In this document: positions 1-7,946 of the stretch, in pieces | Numbering within the stretch: the first letter of the stretch is position 1 | Layout of the letters: every line of letters starts with the position of its first letter | From: an uncultured Granulosicoccaceae bacterium | Lineage (GTDB): Bacteria; Pseudomonadota; Gammaproteobacteria; Granulosicoccales; Granulosicoccaceae | Direction: 5' to 3' | Assembly: GCA_937958675.1 (NCBI GenBank) | Contig: CALGND010000012.1 | Span: 1-64,000, forward strand | Length of the DNA: 64,000 nt | Program-made: the position numbers and the translations under genes | The notes under the pieces: model-generated | Database searches by the model: none | The model's input: the letters and a program-made list of their open reading frames with translations, nothing else | What the model was told of the DNA's origin: nothing

Positions 1-711
1 ACGTTTGTGCCAAGCGATGGCGCTTCTGGCTTTAAAGCGAATGATAAAGACAAAACAGTTGTTGACCTGTTAGTCGGCTTTACTCAAATTATCAATCGCC
101 GCTCGTTGGTACAAATTAATTACTCAGCCTCTGTGTTTGACGGTTATTTAAATGATCCCTACAAGTTTATCAGCGTATTAGATGATAACGGCTCGTTAGA
201 AGCCGCTGGTGGTGGTGCAGGTGGTTTGTATCGTTTTGAAAGCCGACCAGATTCGCGTACGGGTCATAACCTGTACGTTGAGTATAAATATCGGTTTGAT
301 AAGTCGATTGCTAATTTGGCTTATCGTTATCACACGGACGATTGGGGTATTGATTCCCACACACTTGAAACACGATTTAGGTGGTTAATTGATGCTAAGC
401 AATGGATAGAACCTAACTTTCGAATATATAGCCAATCAGCGGCTGATTTTTATGTCCCGTTTGTGTTTGATTCTAATCTGCCCAATCAAGCCAGCTCAGA
501 TTATCGCTTAAACGAATTTACTGGCGTAACAGTTGGTTTGTCTTATAAGCGGCAGATCAGCAGGAACAATACCGTCGGATTTAGTTTTGACTCCTACAAA
601 ACAACGGGAGCCGATGCATCAGTTACCTCGCCAACAGGTGAGATAGTTACAGCTAATTCAAGCGATTTAACCGCGTCGATATTCAGGGTTAACTATTCGT
701 TTAAATTTTAA
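1..711 (+). CDS. DUF3570 outer-membrane protein, C-terminal part
   Basis: The reading frame is open from the first base, so the gene starts upstream and only the last ~236 residues are present. The protein alternates polar and hydrophobic residues in short strands (RSLVQINYSASVF, YVEYKYRF, TVGLSYKRQ) and ends RVNYSFKF, a C-terminal phenylalanine typical of outer-membrane beta-barrels. It resembles DUF3570 proteins, which from memory often lie beside ApbE flavin transferases; here an ApbE gene converges on it with a 4-base overlap at the stops. A role in outer-membrane redox or flavoprotein biology is inference from that neighbour only. Confidence 0.75.
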   Translation, partial: TFVPSDGASGFKANDKDKTVVDLLVGFTQIINRRSLVQINYSASVFDGYLNDPYKFISVLDDNGSLEAAGGGAGGLYRFESRPDSRTGHNLYVEYKYRFDKSIANLAYRYHTDDWGIDSHTLETRFRWLIDAKQWIEPNFRIYSQSAADFYVPFVFDSNLPNQASSDYRLNEFTGVTVGLSYKRQISRNNTVGFSFDSYKTTGADASVTSPTGEIVTANSSDLTASIFRVNYSFKF

Positions 712-1586
712 CGCTGCACCCAATGCATCACATTCACTTCTTTTAAATAAGCCTCAGTGTGTTCACCTTCTAGCATGGCCATAGTTGCCAGCAAGCCGGC
801 TTGCACGCAATTGGCCGCCGCTACTGTAATGCTGCGAGGTGCATTCTTTGCAGGCCAACCTGTGGTGGCATCCAAGACATGTGAATACCGCTGATTGTTA
901 TGCAATAAGAAGCGGTTCTCATCACCGCTTGTTGCTATGGCGCCTTGTTTGATATTGATCACGACATCCGGCGTGCCCTCTGTACGTATGCCCACTGTCC
1001 ATTGGCCGCTCTTAGGGGCGTTGGTGGAAATCAAATCTCCACCAAAGTTAATCAATACGGCGGTAGAAGTTTCTGCGGAGAGTATCGCGGCGGTTTGGTC
1101 GACTGCGTATTCTTTGCCTATGCCGCCTAAATCGATTTGCATATTGGCTGGCATGGAGAATTCTGGGATTTGCCAATTTACTTTGTTCCAACCTACACGG
1201 CTTAAGAGCAGTTCGACCGCTTCAGCTGTGGGAATATTGTCGGACCCATCAAACGTCCAGGCCTCACGTAAAACACCCGACGTGATATCGAACCTGCCTT
1301 CGCTGGCCGCGTATGCCGTATCCGCAAACACTAGTAGCTTTGCTAGCTCTGCATCCACACTGACTACCGCGCCATTGGCATTATTAATTTCATGAATCTG
1401 GTTGTCATCCCGGTAACGACTGAACTTGTGATCAATACGGATCGCTTCGGTTTGGGCCAACGTTGTTAGATGCGTGGCAAGATCCTTATCGGAGCTGTCT
1501 ACTAGGATTTCACATGTGCTAGCCATTGCCTCAAACTGCCCAACGTAGCTGCCGTCTGGTGTTTGTGATATCGATATTTTGCTCAT
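708..1586 (-). CDS. apbE: ApbE-type FAD:protein FMN transferase
   Basis: This 292-residue protein has the ApbE family layout: an FEAMASTCEI segment near residue 20, an IDLGGIGKEYAVD stretch around 152-164, VLINFGGDL near 177, and a C-terminal SHVLDATTGWPA motif. ApbE enzymes transfer FMN from FAD to a threonine of target flavoproteins and need Mg2+. Most are exported lipoproteins or periplasmic, but this one has no signal peptide, so it is either cytoplasmic or starts differently; no upstream in-frame signal sequence was seen. It converges on the DUF3570 gene. No obvious flavinylation substrate lies in the window. Confidence 0.9.
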   Translation of the reverse strand: MSKISISQTPDGSYVGQFEAMASTCEILVDSSDKDLATHLTTLAQTEAIRIDHKFSRYRDDNQIHEINNANGAVVSVDAELAKLLVFADTAYAASEGRFDITSGVLREAWTFDGSDNIPTAEAVELLLSRVGWNKVNWQIPEFSMPANMQIDLGGIGKEYAVDQTAAILSAETSTAVLINFGGDLISTNAPKSGQWTVGIRTEGTPDVVINIKQGAIATSGDENRFLLHNNQRYSHVLDATTGWPAKNAPRSITVAAANCVQAGLLATMAMLEGEHTEAYLKEVNVMHWVQR

Positions 1587-1693
1587 GCCTCATGATAACG
1601 CGTTTGGTCTTAGAATTAGGTTAATTGCAGGTAAAAAAGCTACACTGTTTCTAATGTGGAAAAGTGCGAAAGGTGTTAAATGGGTAACTTTCT

Positions 1694-3049
1694 ATGACGA
1701 CTAAAGTGCTCGTACCGTCAGGTGTGTTGGGCCTGGGGTTCAGTGAGCGTGCGCTAGCACAAGGCTTGCAATTTAAGCCTGATATTATTTGTATTGATGG
1801 TGGTTCTACTGATAGCGGGCCTGCGTACTTAGGAACTGGTACAACGAAATACTCGCGCGCTATTTGCAAGGCCGAATGGAAGCTACTGATGCAAGCGAGA
1901 GATACCTTGGGGGTTCCACTTGTCATTAGTAGCTGTGGCACTTGCGGTACAGATTCAATGGTTGATTGGATGCTGGAAATTACGCGAGAGATCGCGGAAG
2001 AGCTACAGCTGCACCCCAAAGTGGTTTCGCTATATACAGAGCAAGAGCCGCCGCAAATACTGGCTGCGCTTAACGATCGTAAAGTTCATGGCTTAGAGCC
2101 TGCAGTCCCGTTAAACGAAAGCATTGTTAACGAATGCAGCCATATCGTTGCACTAGCTGGCCGTGAGCAAATAATGCAAGCGATAAACGCGGGTGCAGAT
2201 ATCGTCTTGGCTGGCCGGGCAACTGACACAGCTGCTCTATGTGCCTTGCCTATCGCCAACGGTGAGCACGAAGGCGCTGCTTGGCATGGTGCGAAAATAG
2301 CGGAGTGCGGTGCTTTTTGCACGACTAACCCTTCTTCAGGTGTGGTGTTGCTTAGCGTTGATCAGCAGGGTTTTACCATCCAGGCAATCGCGGATGATGC
2401 TTTTTGTACACCACATTCGGTTTCCGCTCATATGTTGTACGAAAACGCCAATCCTCATCAACTAGTGGAGCCGGGCGGAACACTGGACGCATCAAATGCG
2501 ACATATACGGCTATCGATAAGCAAACCGTGAGGGTAGAAGGGTCGAGCTGGACTACCGCCGAGCAATATACAGTCAAGTTAGAGGGAGCGCGTTCGCGTG
2601 GTTTTCAGACGACCATCCTTGCACTCATACGTGATCCACATTATGTGAAAAACGTCCATCAATGGGTTGATAGACTGCAGGCATTTTTAGTTGCACAACT
2701 GCAAACAAGGCTAGATATCGCGCCGGATCAATACACCATGGAATTTAGAGTCATTGGCAGCAATGCTACTTTTGGAGCGTTAGAAACCCAATCCGAGGTC
2801 GCTGCTGAGGTTGGAGTATTGGGAATAGTGACCAGCACTACACAAGCCTTAGCTGATGACATTATGCGGTTCGCTAATCCCTTTGTTTTACACTACCCAT
2901 TAACTGATGATGAGCCAATGCCGAGCTTTGCGTTTCCTTATTCGCCAGCTGAAACTTCAAGAGGTGAGGCGTTTGAATTTTGTTTAAATCATGTGATGGA
3001 AATAGATGATCCCATGCGCGTGTTTAGACTAGAGAAGGAAGTACTCTAA
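1694..3049 (+). CDS. AtuA-like (DUF1446) protein
   Basis: The 451-residue protein matches the acyclic-terpene-utilisation AtuA/DUF1446 family: an N-terminal VLVPSGVLGLGFS loop, CIDGGSTDSGPAYLG at about residues 32-46, SSCGTCGTD near 75-83 and ADIVLAGRATDTA near 165-177. The family was named from the Pseudomonas citronellol/geraniol cluster, but its chemistry is not established to my knowledge. The next gene overlaps its stop by one base and encodes DUF4387, the usual partner. No other terpene gene (atuC, atuF, liuB type) is seen here, so a terpene substrate is not supported; a generic hydroxy- or keto-acid role is equally possible. Confidence 0.85.
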   Translation: MTTKVLVPSGVLGLGFSERALAQGLQFKPDIICIDGGSTDSGPAYLGTGTTKYSRAICKAEWKLLMQARDTLGVPLVISSCGTCGTDSMVDWMLEITREIAEELQLHPKVVSLYTEQEPPQILAALNDRKVHGLEPAVPLNESIVNECSHIVALAGREQIMQAINAGADIVLAGRATDTAALCALPIANGEHEGAAWHGAKIAECGAFCTTNPSSGVVLLSVDQQGFTIQAIADDAFCTPHSVSAHMLYENANPHQLVEPGGTLDASNATYTAIDKQTVRVEGSSWTTAEQYTVKLEGARSRGFQTTILALIRDPHYVKNVHQWVDRLQAFLVAQLQTRLDIAPDQYTMEFRVIGSNATFGALETQSEVAAEVGVLGIVTSTTQALADDIMRFANPFVLHYPLTDDEPMPSFAFPYSPAETSRGEAFEFCLNHVMEIDDPMRVFRLEKEVL

Positions 3050-3354
3050 TGACCCAATTGTTAGGCGATATCACAACAAAGATTCGTTCAAAAAATGCCG
3101 GGCCTTATTGGATTACGATTGATATTTTTTGCGGTGACACCAAGCGATACAACGTGGTCATTGATGTACTACAAAATGAGCTGATTGCTGACTGCTTGCA
3201 ACTGCCGGTTACCGAACTTCGTCGGTACGACATGCCAGAACTATTCGCTATCAAAATCAGCTTCGCTCGCCCGATAGTGCAGGGCAGTGCGGGTGATCGA
3301 GATATGCACGGTGCTCAGTATGCGGTATTGATCGCACAGCTGGAGGTAGCTTAG
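3049..3354 (+). CDS. DUF4387 protein, partner of AtuA-like gene
   Basis: This is a small 101-residue protein whose start codon shares one base with the AtuA-like stop (TAATG), implying translational coupling. The sequence contains IRSKNAGPYWITIDIFC near the start and ISFARPIVQGSAGDRDMHGAQ near the end, which I recognise as DUF4387; these proteins are almost always beside or fused to AtuA-like proteins. It probably forms a complex with or completes the active site of its neighbour (inference). No membrane or signal segment is visible. Confidence 0.85.
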   Translation: MTQLLGDITTKIRSKNAGPYWITIDIFCGDTKRYNVVIDVLQNELIADCLQLPVTELRRYDMPELFAIKISFARPIVQGSAGDRDMHGAQYAVLIAQLEVA

Positions 3355-3439
3355 CCGTCCACCTAATGGGCTATCAGCAAATTGGCAGCACTATTGCACA
3401 TAACTTGGCTTATCGACCAATTGCTCTGAGAATTTCCTC

Positions 3440-3775
3440 GTGATAATAGCGCCATTCTATCGATCCTCTCCACGTACTGTTTTGATGTTTTTTCAGATAG
3501 CCGTCGTGATGTTTTTAGTATTTATGATTTACTTAAAACACTTTGAGGATGAATTGCTCAGCGAAGGTACAGAATCTGCAACGGTGATCGAAGTTCAAGA
3601 CTCTAACAGCAACGCTGTTGGGGTGGAATCTGTTCGCGTTCAAGTGCAGCTTGATGATGGTGCCAGAGCTAATACTTTCTATCGAATGAGTGTGCCTGCT
3701 GTTGGGCAGTCAGTGCAAGTTAAAGTCAGAACCTATGAGTCGGGTAAGCGCAATGTCTCAGCAGTGGAGTTTTAA
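3440..3775 (+). CDS. Small single-span membrane protein
   Basis: The frame begins at a GTG and encodes 111 residues. A hydrophobic helix lies at about residues 14-33 (TVLMFFQIAVVMFLVFMIYL), followed by a soluble domain rich in beta-type sequence (ATVIEVQDSN, VRVQVQLDDG, QSVQVKVRTYESG). This resembles the layout of DUF3592-like proteins with one anchor and a small extracytoplasmic beta domain, but I cannot assign a family. An ATG at 3485 is an alternative start that would cut the helix, so the GTG is preferred. It lies alone between the DUF4387 gene and an EamA exporter. Confidence 0.6.
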   Translation: MIIAPFYRSSPRTVLMFFQIAVVMFLVFMIYLKHFEDELLSEGTESATVIEVQDSNSNAVGVESVRVQVQLDDGARANTFYRMSVPAVGQSVQVKVRTYESGKRNVSAVEF

Positions 3776-3947
3776 AAGCACTTCTTTACCTCCGGTTTTG
3801 TAGACTCAATACCAAATGCAAGCAAATGACGCAGATGGGTATTTATTAAAGGCGATAAATTAACAAGATAGGTATACACTTTGAAAAAAAGAGTGTGCCG
3901 TATTGCAGGCGCTCAAATGTTTATTCCTAAAGCGCGAATGTAGTTTT

Positions 3948-4841
3948 ATGCCTCCTACCATTGCTTCACAGTCCTACCGCCGCGGCGTTATCTACCTTGT
4001 GTTGGCAGGGGTATTTATGAGCTCCAGCGGGATCCTTGTAAGGATGATCGAGCAAGCTGATCCCTGGACCATTCTGTTTTATCGTTCCGCCACATTTTCT
4101 ATTGTCGTATTCTTATTTATGCTGCTGCGCAGCGGCAAGTCGGTTCTTGCTGATTTCAAAGGTTTTGGTTATCTAGAGTGGATAGTGGCTTTGAGTGTAG
4201 GCTTAAGCTTCATCGCCTACCTGTTAAGTCTTTTTAATACCTCCGTTGCCAACACCGTGATCATAATTAGCTCTGGGCCGCTGTTTGCAGCTGTACTGGG
4301 TTGGTTAGTCCTTAGGGAAGTAGTTAGTATCAGAACTTGGGTTTCCATTGCGCTGGCGATAGGCGGAATTTTTGTGATGTTCACGGGCGATGTCAGTTCC
4401 AGCGATATAAAGGGGATGGGATACGCCTTGATCGCAATAGCAGCATTTGCGGTAATGATTGTGGCGATACGTCGATCAACTCGCCCGGACATGTTGGCAG
4501 CAACTTGTTGCGCTGGTTTAGTAGCAGCGCTTGCGAGCGCGATTATGATGCCTAGCTTTGAGCTTTCAAGCCATGATTTGTTGGTCGCAATAGGTCTAGG
4601 CTCTTTTCAAATTGGCGTTGGTTTTATTCTTATTACCTTAGGCTCGCGCAGCGTGCCTTCGGCTCAAGTCCCAATCCTATGCCTTCTAGAGACGGCGTTA
4701 GCCCCCCTATGGGTGTGGCTAATGATTGATGAGACGCCTGGTTCTACTACCATCTTAGGCGGCGCCTTGGTGTTATCAGCAGTGGTTTTTCAGGGAGTTA
4801 CTGGTATCCGGAGGCGACAAAAAGAGAACTTAGCTGTCTAA
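3948..4841 (+). CDS. EamA/DMT-family transporter
   Basis: About ten hydrophobic helices in two similar halves mark a drug/metabolite transporter (EamA) of 297 residues. The first half contains SSGILVRMIEQADPWTILFYRS, the family's usual helix 1-2 region, and each half ends with helices rich in Gly and Ala. The frame extends upstream to a TTG at 3903, but the ATG at 3948 places the first helix at the normal distance and is the likelier start. Direction and substrate cannot be read from sequence. It precedes the ureidoglycolate genes, so export or import of a purine-breakdown intermediate is possible but unproven. Confidence 0.85.
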   Translation: MPPTIASQSYRRGVIYLVLAGVFMSSSGILVRMIEQADPWTILFYRSATFSIVVFLFMLLRSGKSVLADFKGFGYLEWIVALSVGLSFIAYLLSLFNTSVANTVIIISSGPLFAAVLGWLVLREVVSIRTWVSIALAIGGIFVMFTGDVSSSDIKGMGYALIAIAAFAVMIVAIRRSTRPDMLAATCCAGLVAALASAIMMPSFELSSHDLLVAIGLGSFQIGVGFILITLGSRSVPSAQVPILCLLETALAPLWVWLMIDETPGSTTILGGALVLSAVVFQGVTGIRRRQKENLAV

Positions 4842-4880
4842 ATCACACATTAGTCTGACTACCTTGTCTAGACTATCACC

Positions 4881-5390
4881 ATGGTAGATAAAACTGATTC
4901 TAATATACAGCTGGCTCCTGTGCCCCTCTCAAAAGTGGCATTCGCTCCTTTCGGTAATGTGATTGAAACTAGCGGCAGCGATTCCTATTTAATCAACAAT
5001 GGAAACTGTGCACGTTTTCATAACCTAAGCCAGCCGTCGGTGGATAGCAGCGGGGTTGCTGGCATTAGCTTGTTTGAAGCTCAAGCCTATGCTTTCCCAA
5101 TTACATTAAGGCTGCTCGAGCGTCACCCCTTGGGTAGTCAAGCATTTATTCCGATGAGTGACAAACCCTATTTGGTTATTGTTGCAGCCGATGACAATGG
5201 CAAGCCAAGCAAACCGTTGGTGTTCATCACTAACGGTAAGCAAGGCGTTAACTATTTTAAAAATACATGGCACGGTGTGCTCACGCCGATTGATCAAACT
5301 GCCTTATTCGCTGTGGTGGATTATATTGGCGATGAGAAAAACCTCGAAGAATATTCATTATCTTCCCCTTACACCATTATTCAAGCTTAG
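4881..5390 (+). CDS. allA: Ureidoglycolate lyase
   Basis: The 169-residue product matches AllA: LSKVAFAPFGNVIE near the N-terminus, FEAQAYAFPITLRLLERHPLGSQAF-type core (residues ~56-80), FIPMSDKPYLVIVA, and KNTWHGVLTP with the conserved WH near residue 132. AllA splits ureidoglycolate into glyoxylate and urea at the end of allantoin breakdown. It is followed 23 bases later by a ureidoglycine aminohydrolase, so the two act in successive steps (ureidoglycine to ureidoglycolate to glyoxylate). Allantoinase and allantoate amidohydrolase are not in the window. Confidence 0.92.
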   Translation: MVDKTDSNIQLAPVPLSKVAFAPFGNVIETSGSDSYLINNGNCARFHNLSQPSVDSSGVAGISLFEAQAYAFPITLRLLERHPLGSQAFIPMSDKPYLVIVAADDNGKPSKPLVFITNGKQGVNYFKNTWHGVLTPIDQTALFAVVDYIGDEKNLEEYSLSSPYTIIQA

Positions 5391-5413
5391 CAGCCAGCAC
5401 GAAAACTAACGTT

Positions 5414-6235
5414 ATGAACACTTACAAATACCCAAAGATGCACGGACCGGTTCCGCCACAAGACACACGTTTGGATACTCGCGCTATTGTTACAGAGGCT
5501 TATACGTTTATTCCGGCGGGCTGTCAGACCGACATCGTTAGTAGCCGCTTGCCGTTTTGGGATAATACGCTTGCTTGGGTTATTGCTAAGCCCATGGCTA
5601 GTTTTGCATCGACGTTTTCGCATTATTTGGTAGAAGTTGCCGCGGGAGGTGGTAGCGACAAACCTGAAACGTTCCCGGGTGTAGAGCATGTGCTGTTCGT
5701 TACTGCGGCTGTGCTAGAGGTTACTATTGACGGCAAGGCGCATAAGGTTGAGTCGGGTGGTTATGTGTTTTTGCCACCCGGTGCTGTGTGGTCAGCCCAT
5801 AACACCGGCAAGGAAACGGCTCACTTTCATTGGATACGCAAACAATACGACGCTGTGGATGGCCTTGATCATCCAGAGGCATTTGTTACCAATGAAAACG
5901 ACGTAGAGTCCATCCCCATGCCCAATACCAATAATGGTTGGTTAACCAAGCGGTTTGTAGAACCGGATGATCTACGCCATGATATGCACGTCAATATCGT
6001 CACTTTCCAGCCTGGCTACGTTATTCCATTTATGGAAACTCATGTGATGGAACACGGTTTATATGTGCTAGAAGGCAAGGGTGCGTATAAGCTTAACCAG
6101 GATTGGGTTGAGGTTGAAGCCGGTGATTACATGTGGCTGCGTGCCTTTTGCCCGCAAGCGTGCTACGCCGCTGGCGACAGTCCGTTTAGATATCTACTGT
6201 ATAAAGATGTTAATCGGCATATGCCGTTTGTTTAA
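5414..6235 (+). CDS. allE: (S)-ureidoglycine aminohydrolase, bicupin
   Basis: This 273-residue protein is a two-domain cupin. The C-terminal cupin carries the metal ligands expected of plant and bacterial ureidoglycine aminohydrolases: Glu, His and His in METHVMEHGLYVLEGKG (about residues 200-216) and Gln in AFCPQACYA near 240. The N-terminal cupin has lost this set. The enzyme hydrolyses (S)-ureidoglycine to (S)-ureidoglycolate and ammonia using Mn2+. It sits directly after allA, which uses its product. Length matches the family. Confidence 0.92.
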   Translation: MNTYKYPKMHGPVPPQDTRLDTRAIVTEAYTFIPAGCQTDIVSSRLPFWDNTLAWVIAKPMASFASTFSHYLVEVAAGGGSDKPETFPGVEHVLFVTAAVLEVTIDGKAHKVESGGYVFLPPGAVWSAHNTGKETAHFHWIRKQYDAVDGLDHPEAFVTNENDVESIPMPNTNNGWLTKRFVEPDDLRHDMHVNIVTFQPGYVIPFMETHVMEHGLYVLEGKGAYKLNQDWVEVEAGDYMWLRAFCPQACYAAGDSPFRYLLYKDVNRHMPFV

Positions 6236-6281
6236 GGAAAATCTATGTAACGATATGCTTTGAGCGTTAGGTTAGATGCGA

Positions 6282-6323
6282 CATATCTAAAGCGATATGT
6301 CTAAAGCGATATATCTAAAGTAA
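6282..6323. repeat. Three tandem 14-bp units
   Basis: Three consecutive 14-base units (6282-6295, 6296-6309, 6310-6323) share the core TATCTAAAGCGA with few differences. They lie between allE and the aldolase gene, 69 bases before the latter's start. They may be regulator binding sites or slippage repeats. Confidence 0.75.
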
Positions 6324-6391
6324 TAGAGCTTAAAGCGGTATTTTTTAGACGGTTTGCTTACAATGAAGTGGACTGCCATTGGAGCTATTCT

Positions 6392-7147
6392 ATGAGTGTA
6401 ACTAATCTAAAAACTAATATGGATCACTGGCAGCAGCGGGAAGATCTGGCCGCCGCGTTTCGGTGGGCTGCTCGTTTTGATCTGCATGAAGGTGTTGCCA
6501 ACCATTTCAGTTTGGCGGTTAACGATGACGGCACCCAATTTTTGATGAACCCTAATCAATGGCATTTTAGTCGGATTAAAGCATCGGACATTCTTGAGAT
6601 TGATGGAAATGATCCCGAGACGCTAAACAAACCTGACGCGCCAGACCCAACTGCTTGGGGTTTACACGGTGGTGTGCATAGGCATTGTGCTCATGCCCGT
6701 TGTGTTATGCACGTTCATTCTGTCTACGCTACCGTTCTGGCTAGTTTGCAAAACAGCACTTTGCCGCCTATCGATCAAAACTGCGCAATATTTTACGATC
6801 GTATCGTAGTTGATGAGCAATATGGCGGTTTAGCGTTTGAAGATGAAGGTGAACGTTGTGCACAGCTCTTTACCGACCCGAAAAAGAAAGTGATGGTAAT
6901 GGGAAACCACGGTGTGTTAGTTATTGGCAGTAGTGTTGCCGATACGTTTAATCGTTTGTACTACTTCGAGCGTGCAGCCCAAACTTATATCAAAGCGTTA
7001 CAAACAGGGCAACCTTTGCGGGTTATCCCACATGATATTGCGGAAAAAACCGCACAACAGATAGAAGCCTATCCGGAGACGGAAGACAGGCATTTTCAGG
7101 AGTTACGTGCGATATTGGACGAAGAGAAATCTGATTATTCGTCTTAA
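6392..7147 (+). CDS. Class II aldolase/adducin-family protein
   Basis: The 251-residue protein has the class II aldolase fold signatures: FDLHEGVANHFSLA near residue 30, the zinc-binding HVHSVYATVLA in the middle, and a third histidine in GNHGVLVIG. The frame opens at a GTG eight codons upstream, but the ATG at 6392 has GGAG seven bases ahead and is the better start. Members cleave sugar phosphates or act on hydroxy acids; the subgroup here is closer to the adducin-like proteins used in sugar-acid and purine-adjacent catabolism than to fuculose-phosphate aldolase. Substrate is unknown. Confidence 0.85.
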   Translation: MSVTNLKTNMDHWQQREDLAAAFRWAARFDLHEGVANHFSLAVNDDGTQFLMNPNQWHFSRIKASDILEIDGNDPETLNKPDAPDPTAWGLHGGVHRHCAHARCVMHVHSVYATVLASLQNSTLPPIDQNCAIFYDRIVVDEQYGGLAFEDEGERCAQLFTDPKKKVMVMGNHGVLVIGSSVADTFNRLYYFERAAQTYIKALQTGQPLRVIPHDIAEKTAQQIEAYPETEDRHFQELRAILDEEKSDYSS

Positions 7148-7211
7148 ACTATAGTTGCATAATCCAGTTTTATCATAGTCGCGAATGTCTCAATAAAAGG
7201 AGAGTATCTAT

Positions 7212-7850
7212 ATGGCAACACAATTAACAAAGCATAATTTACTCACTACGGTTTTTACCATAGTGGCATTTTTCACAGTCGTTATAATGCCGTTGTCGGC
7301 AACGGCCAATGTGCCAGTAGGCGAAGACGGTTTGCATAAGCCAGATTGGTTGTCGCTTAGTTTTCGTGACATCACTGAAGACGTTGCAGAGGCATCTGAA
7401 AAAAATAAAAGGCACATTATTCTGTTTGAACAACAAGGCTGCATCTACTGCGATAAAATGCACGAGACTGTTCTCCAAGATCCAGAAGTGGTTGCTTATA
7501 TCAAAGAGAATTTTGTCGTTGTGCAATACAATTTATACGGCGATGAAGAAGTCACGGATACTGATGGCGAAGTGCTTACCGAAAAAACAGCATCAGAAAA
7601 GTGGAAGATTAATTTCACTCCAACTTGGATGTTTATGCCAGAGAAGCTCGATGGCGATCTGCACGCAGCCGACGCTGCTGATGGCAATATGTACGGCGCG
7701 TTCGGAAAAGGCACTTTTCTTGACATGCTGACTTGGATTAATCAAAAAGGCTACGACAGCGACGAAGGTTTTCAGCGTTTTCATGCACGCCGGATCGGTG
7801 AACGACAAGCCGCAGCGGGCGAAAACGCAAGTTCGGTACCCACTGATTAA
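7212..7850 (+). CDS. Secreted thioredoxin-like protein (SoxW type)
   Basis: An N-terminal signal peptide (hydrophobic stretch ~12-30, then ATAN) is followed by a thioredoxin fold with the active-site pair C77-IY-C80 in LFEQQGCIYCDKM and the cis-Pro region NFTPTWMFM. It resembles SoxW-like periplasmic thioredoxins (212 residues). A strong AAGGAG-type ribosome site lies upstream. No sox genes are present, so its role is probably general thiol reduction of an exported protein rather than thiosulfate oxidation. The C-terminal ~20 residues are disordered and Ala/Ser rich. Confidence 0.85.
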   Translation: MATQLTKHNLLTTVFTIVAFFTVVIMPLSATANVPVGEDGLHKPDWLSLSFRDITEDVAEASEKNKRHIILFEQQGCIYCDKMHETVLQDPEVVAYIKENFVVVQYNLYGDEEVTDTDGEVLTEKTASEKWKINFTPTWMFMPEKLDGDLHAADAADGNMYGAFGKGTFLDMLTWINQKGYDSDEGFQRFHARRIGERQAAAGENASSVPTD

Positions 7851-7898
7851 TCGCCCACTGGGTGTATTTAGAGAAGTTTAATTGCCGTCTAAGTGAAG

Positions 7899-7925
7899 TG
7901 ACCCTCGCCTTCGCGGGGATGACAG
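7899..7925. repeat. Dispersed REP-like palindrome, degenerate copy
   Basis: A degenerate copy of the palindrome GTCATCCCCGC/GCGGGGATGAC, a common dispersed element of proteobacterial intergenic regions. It lies between the convergent thioredoxin-like and HerA-like genes and could act as a terminator-like hairpin. Confidence 0.7.
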
Positions 7926-7946
7926 CTTGCGCCGACTTGACTATCT

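Noticed and set aside
895-1395. Open frame opposite apbE on the plus strand
   Set aside because: No family resemblance and low-complexity residues; the opposite frame has all ApbE motifs.
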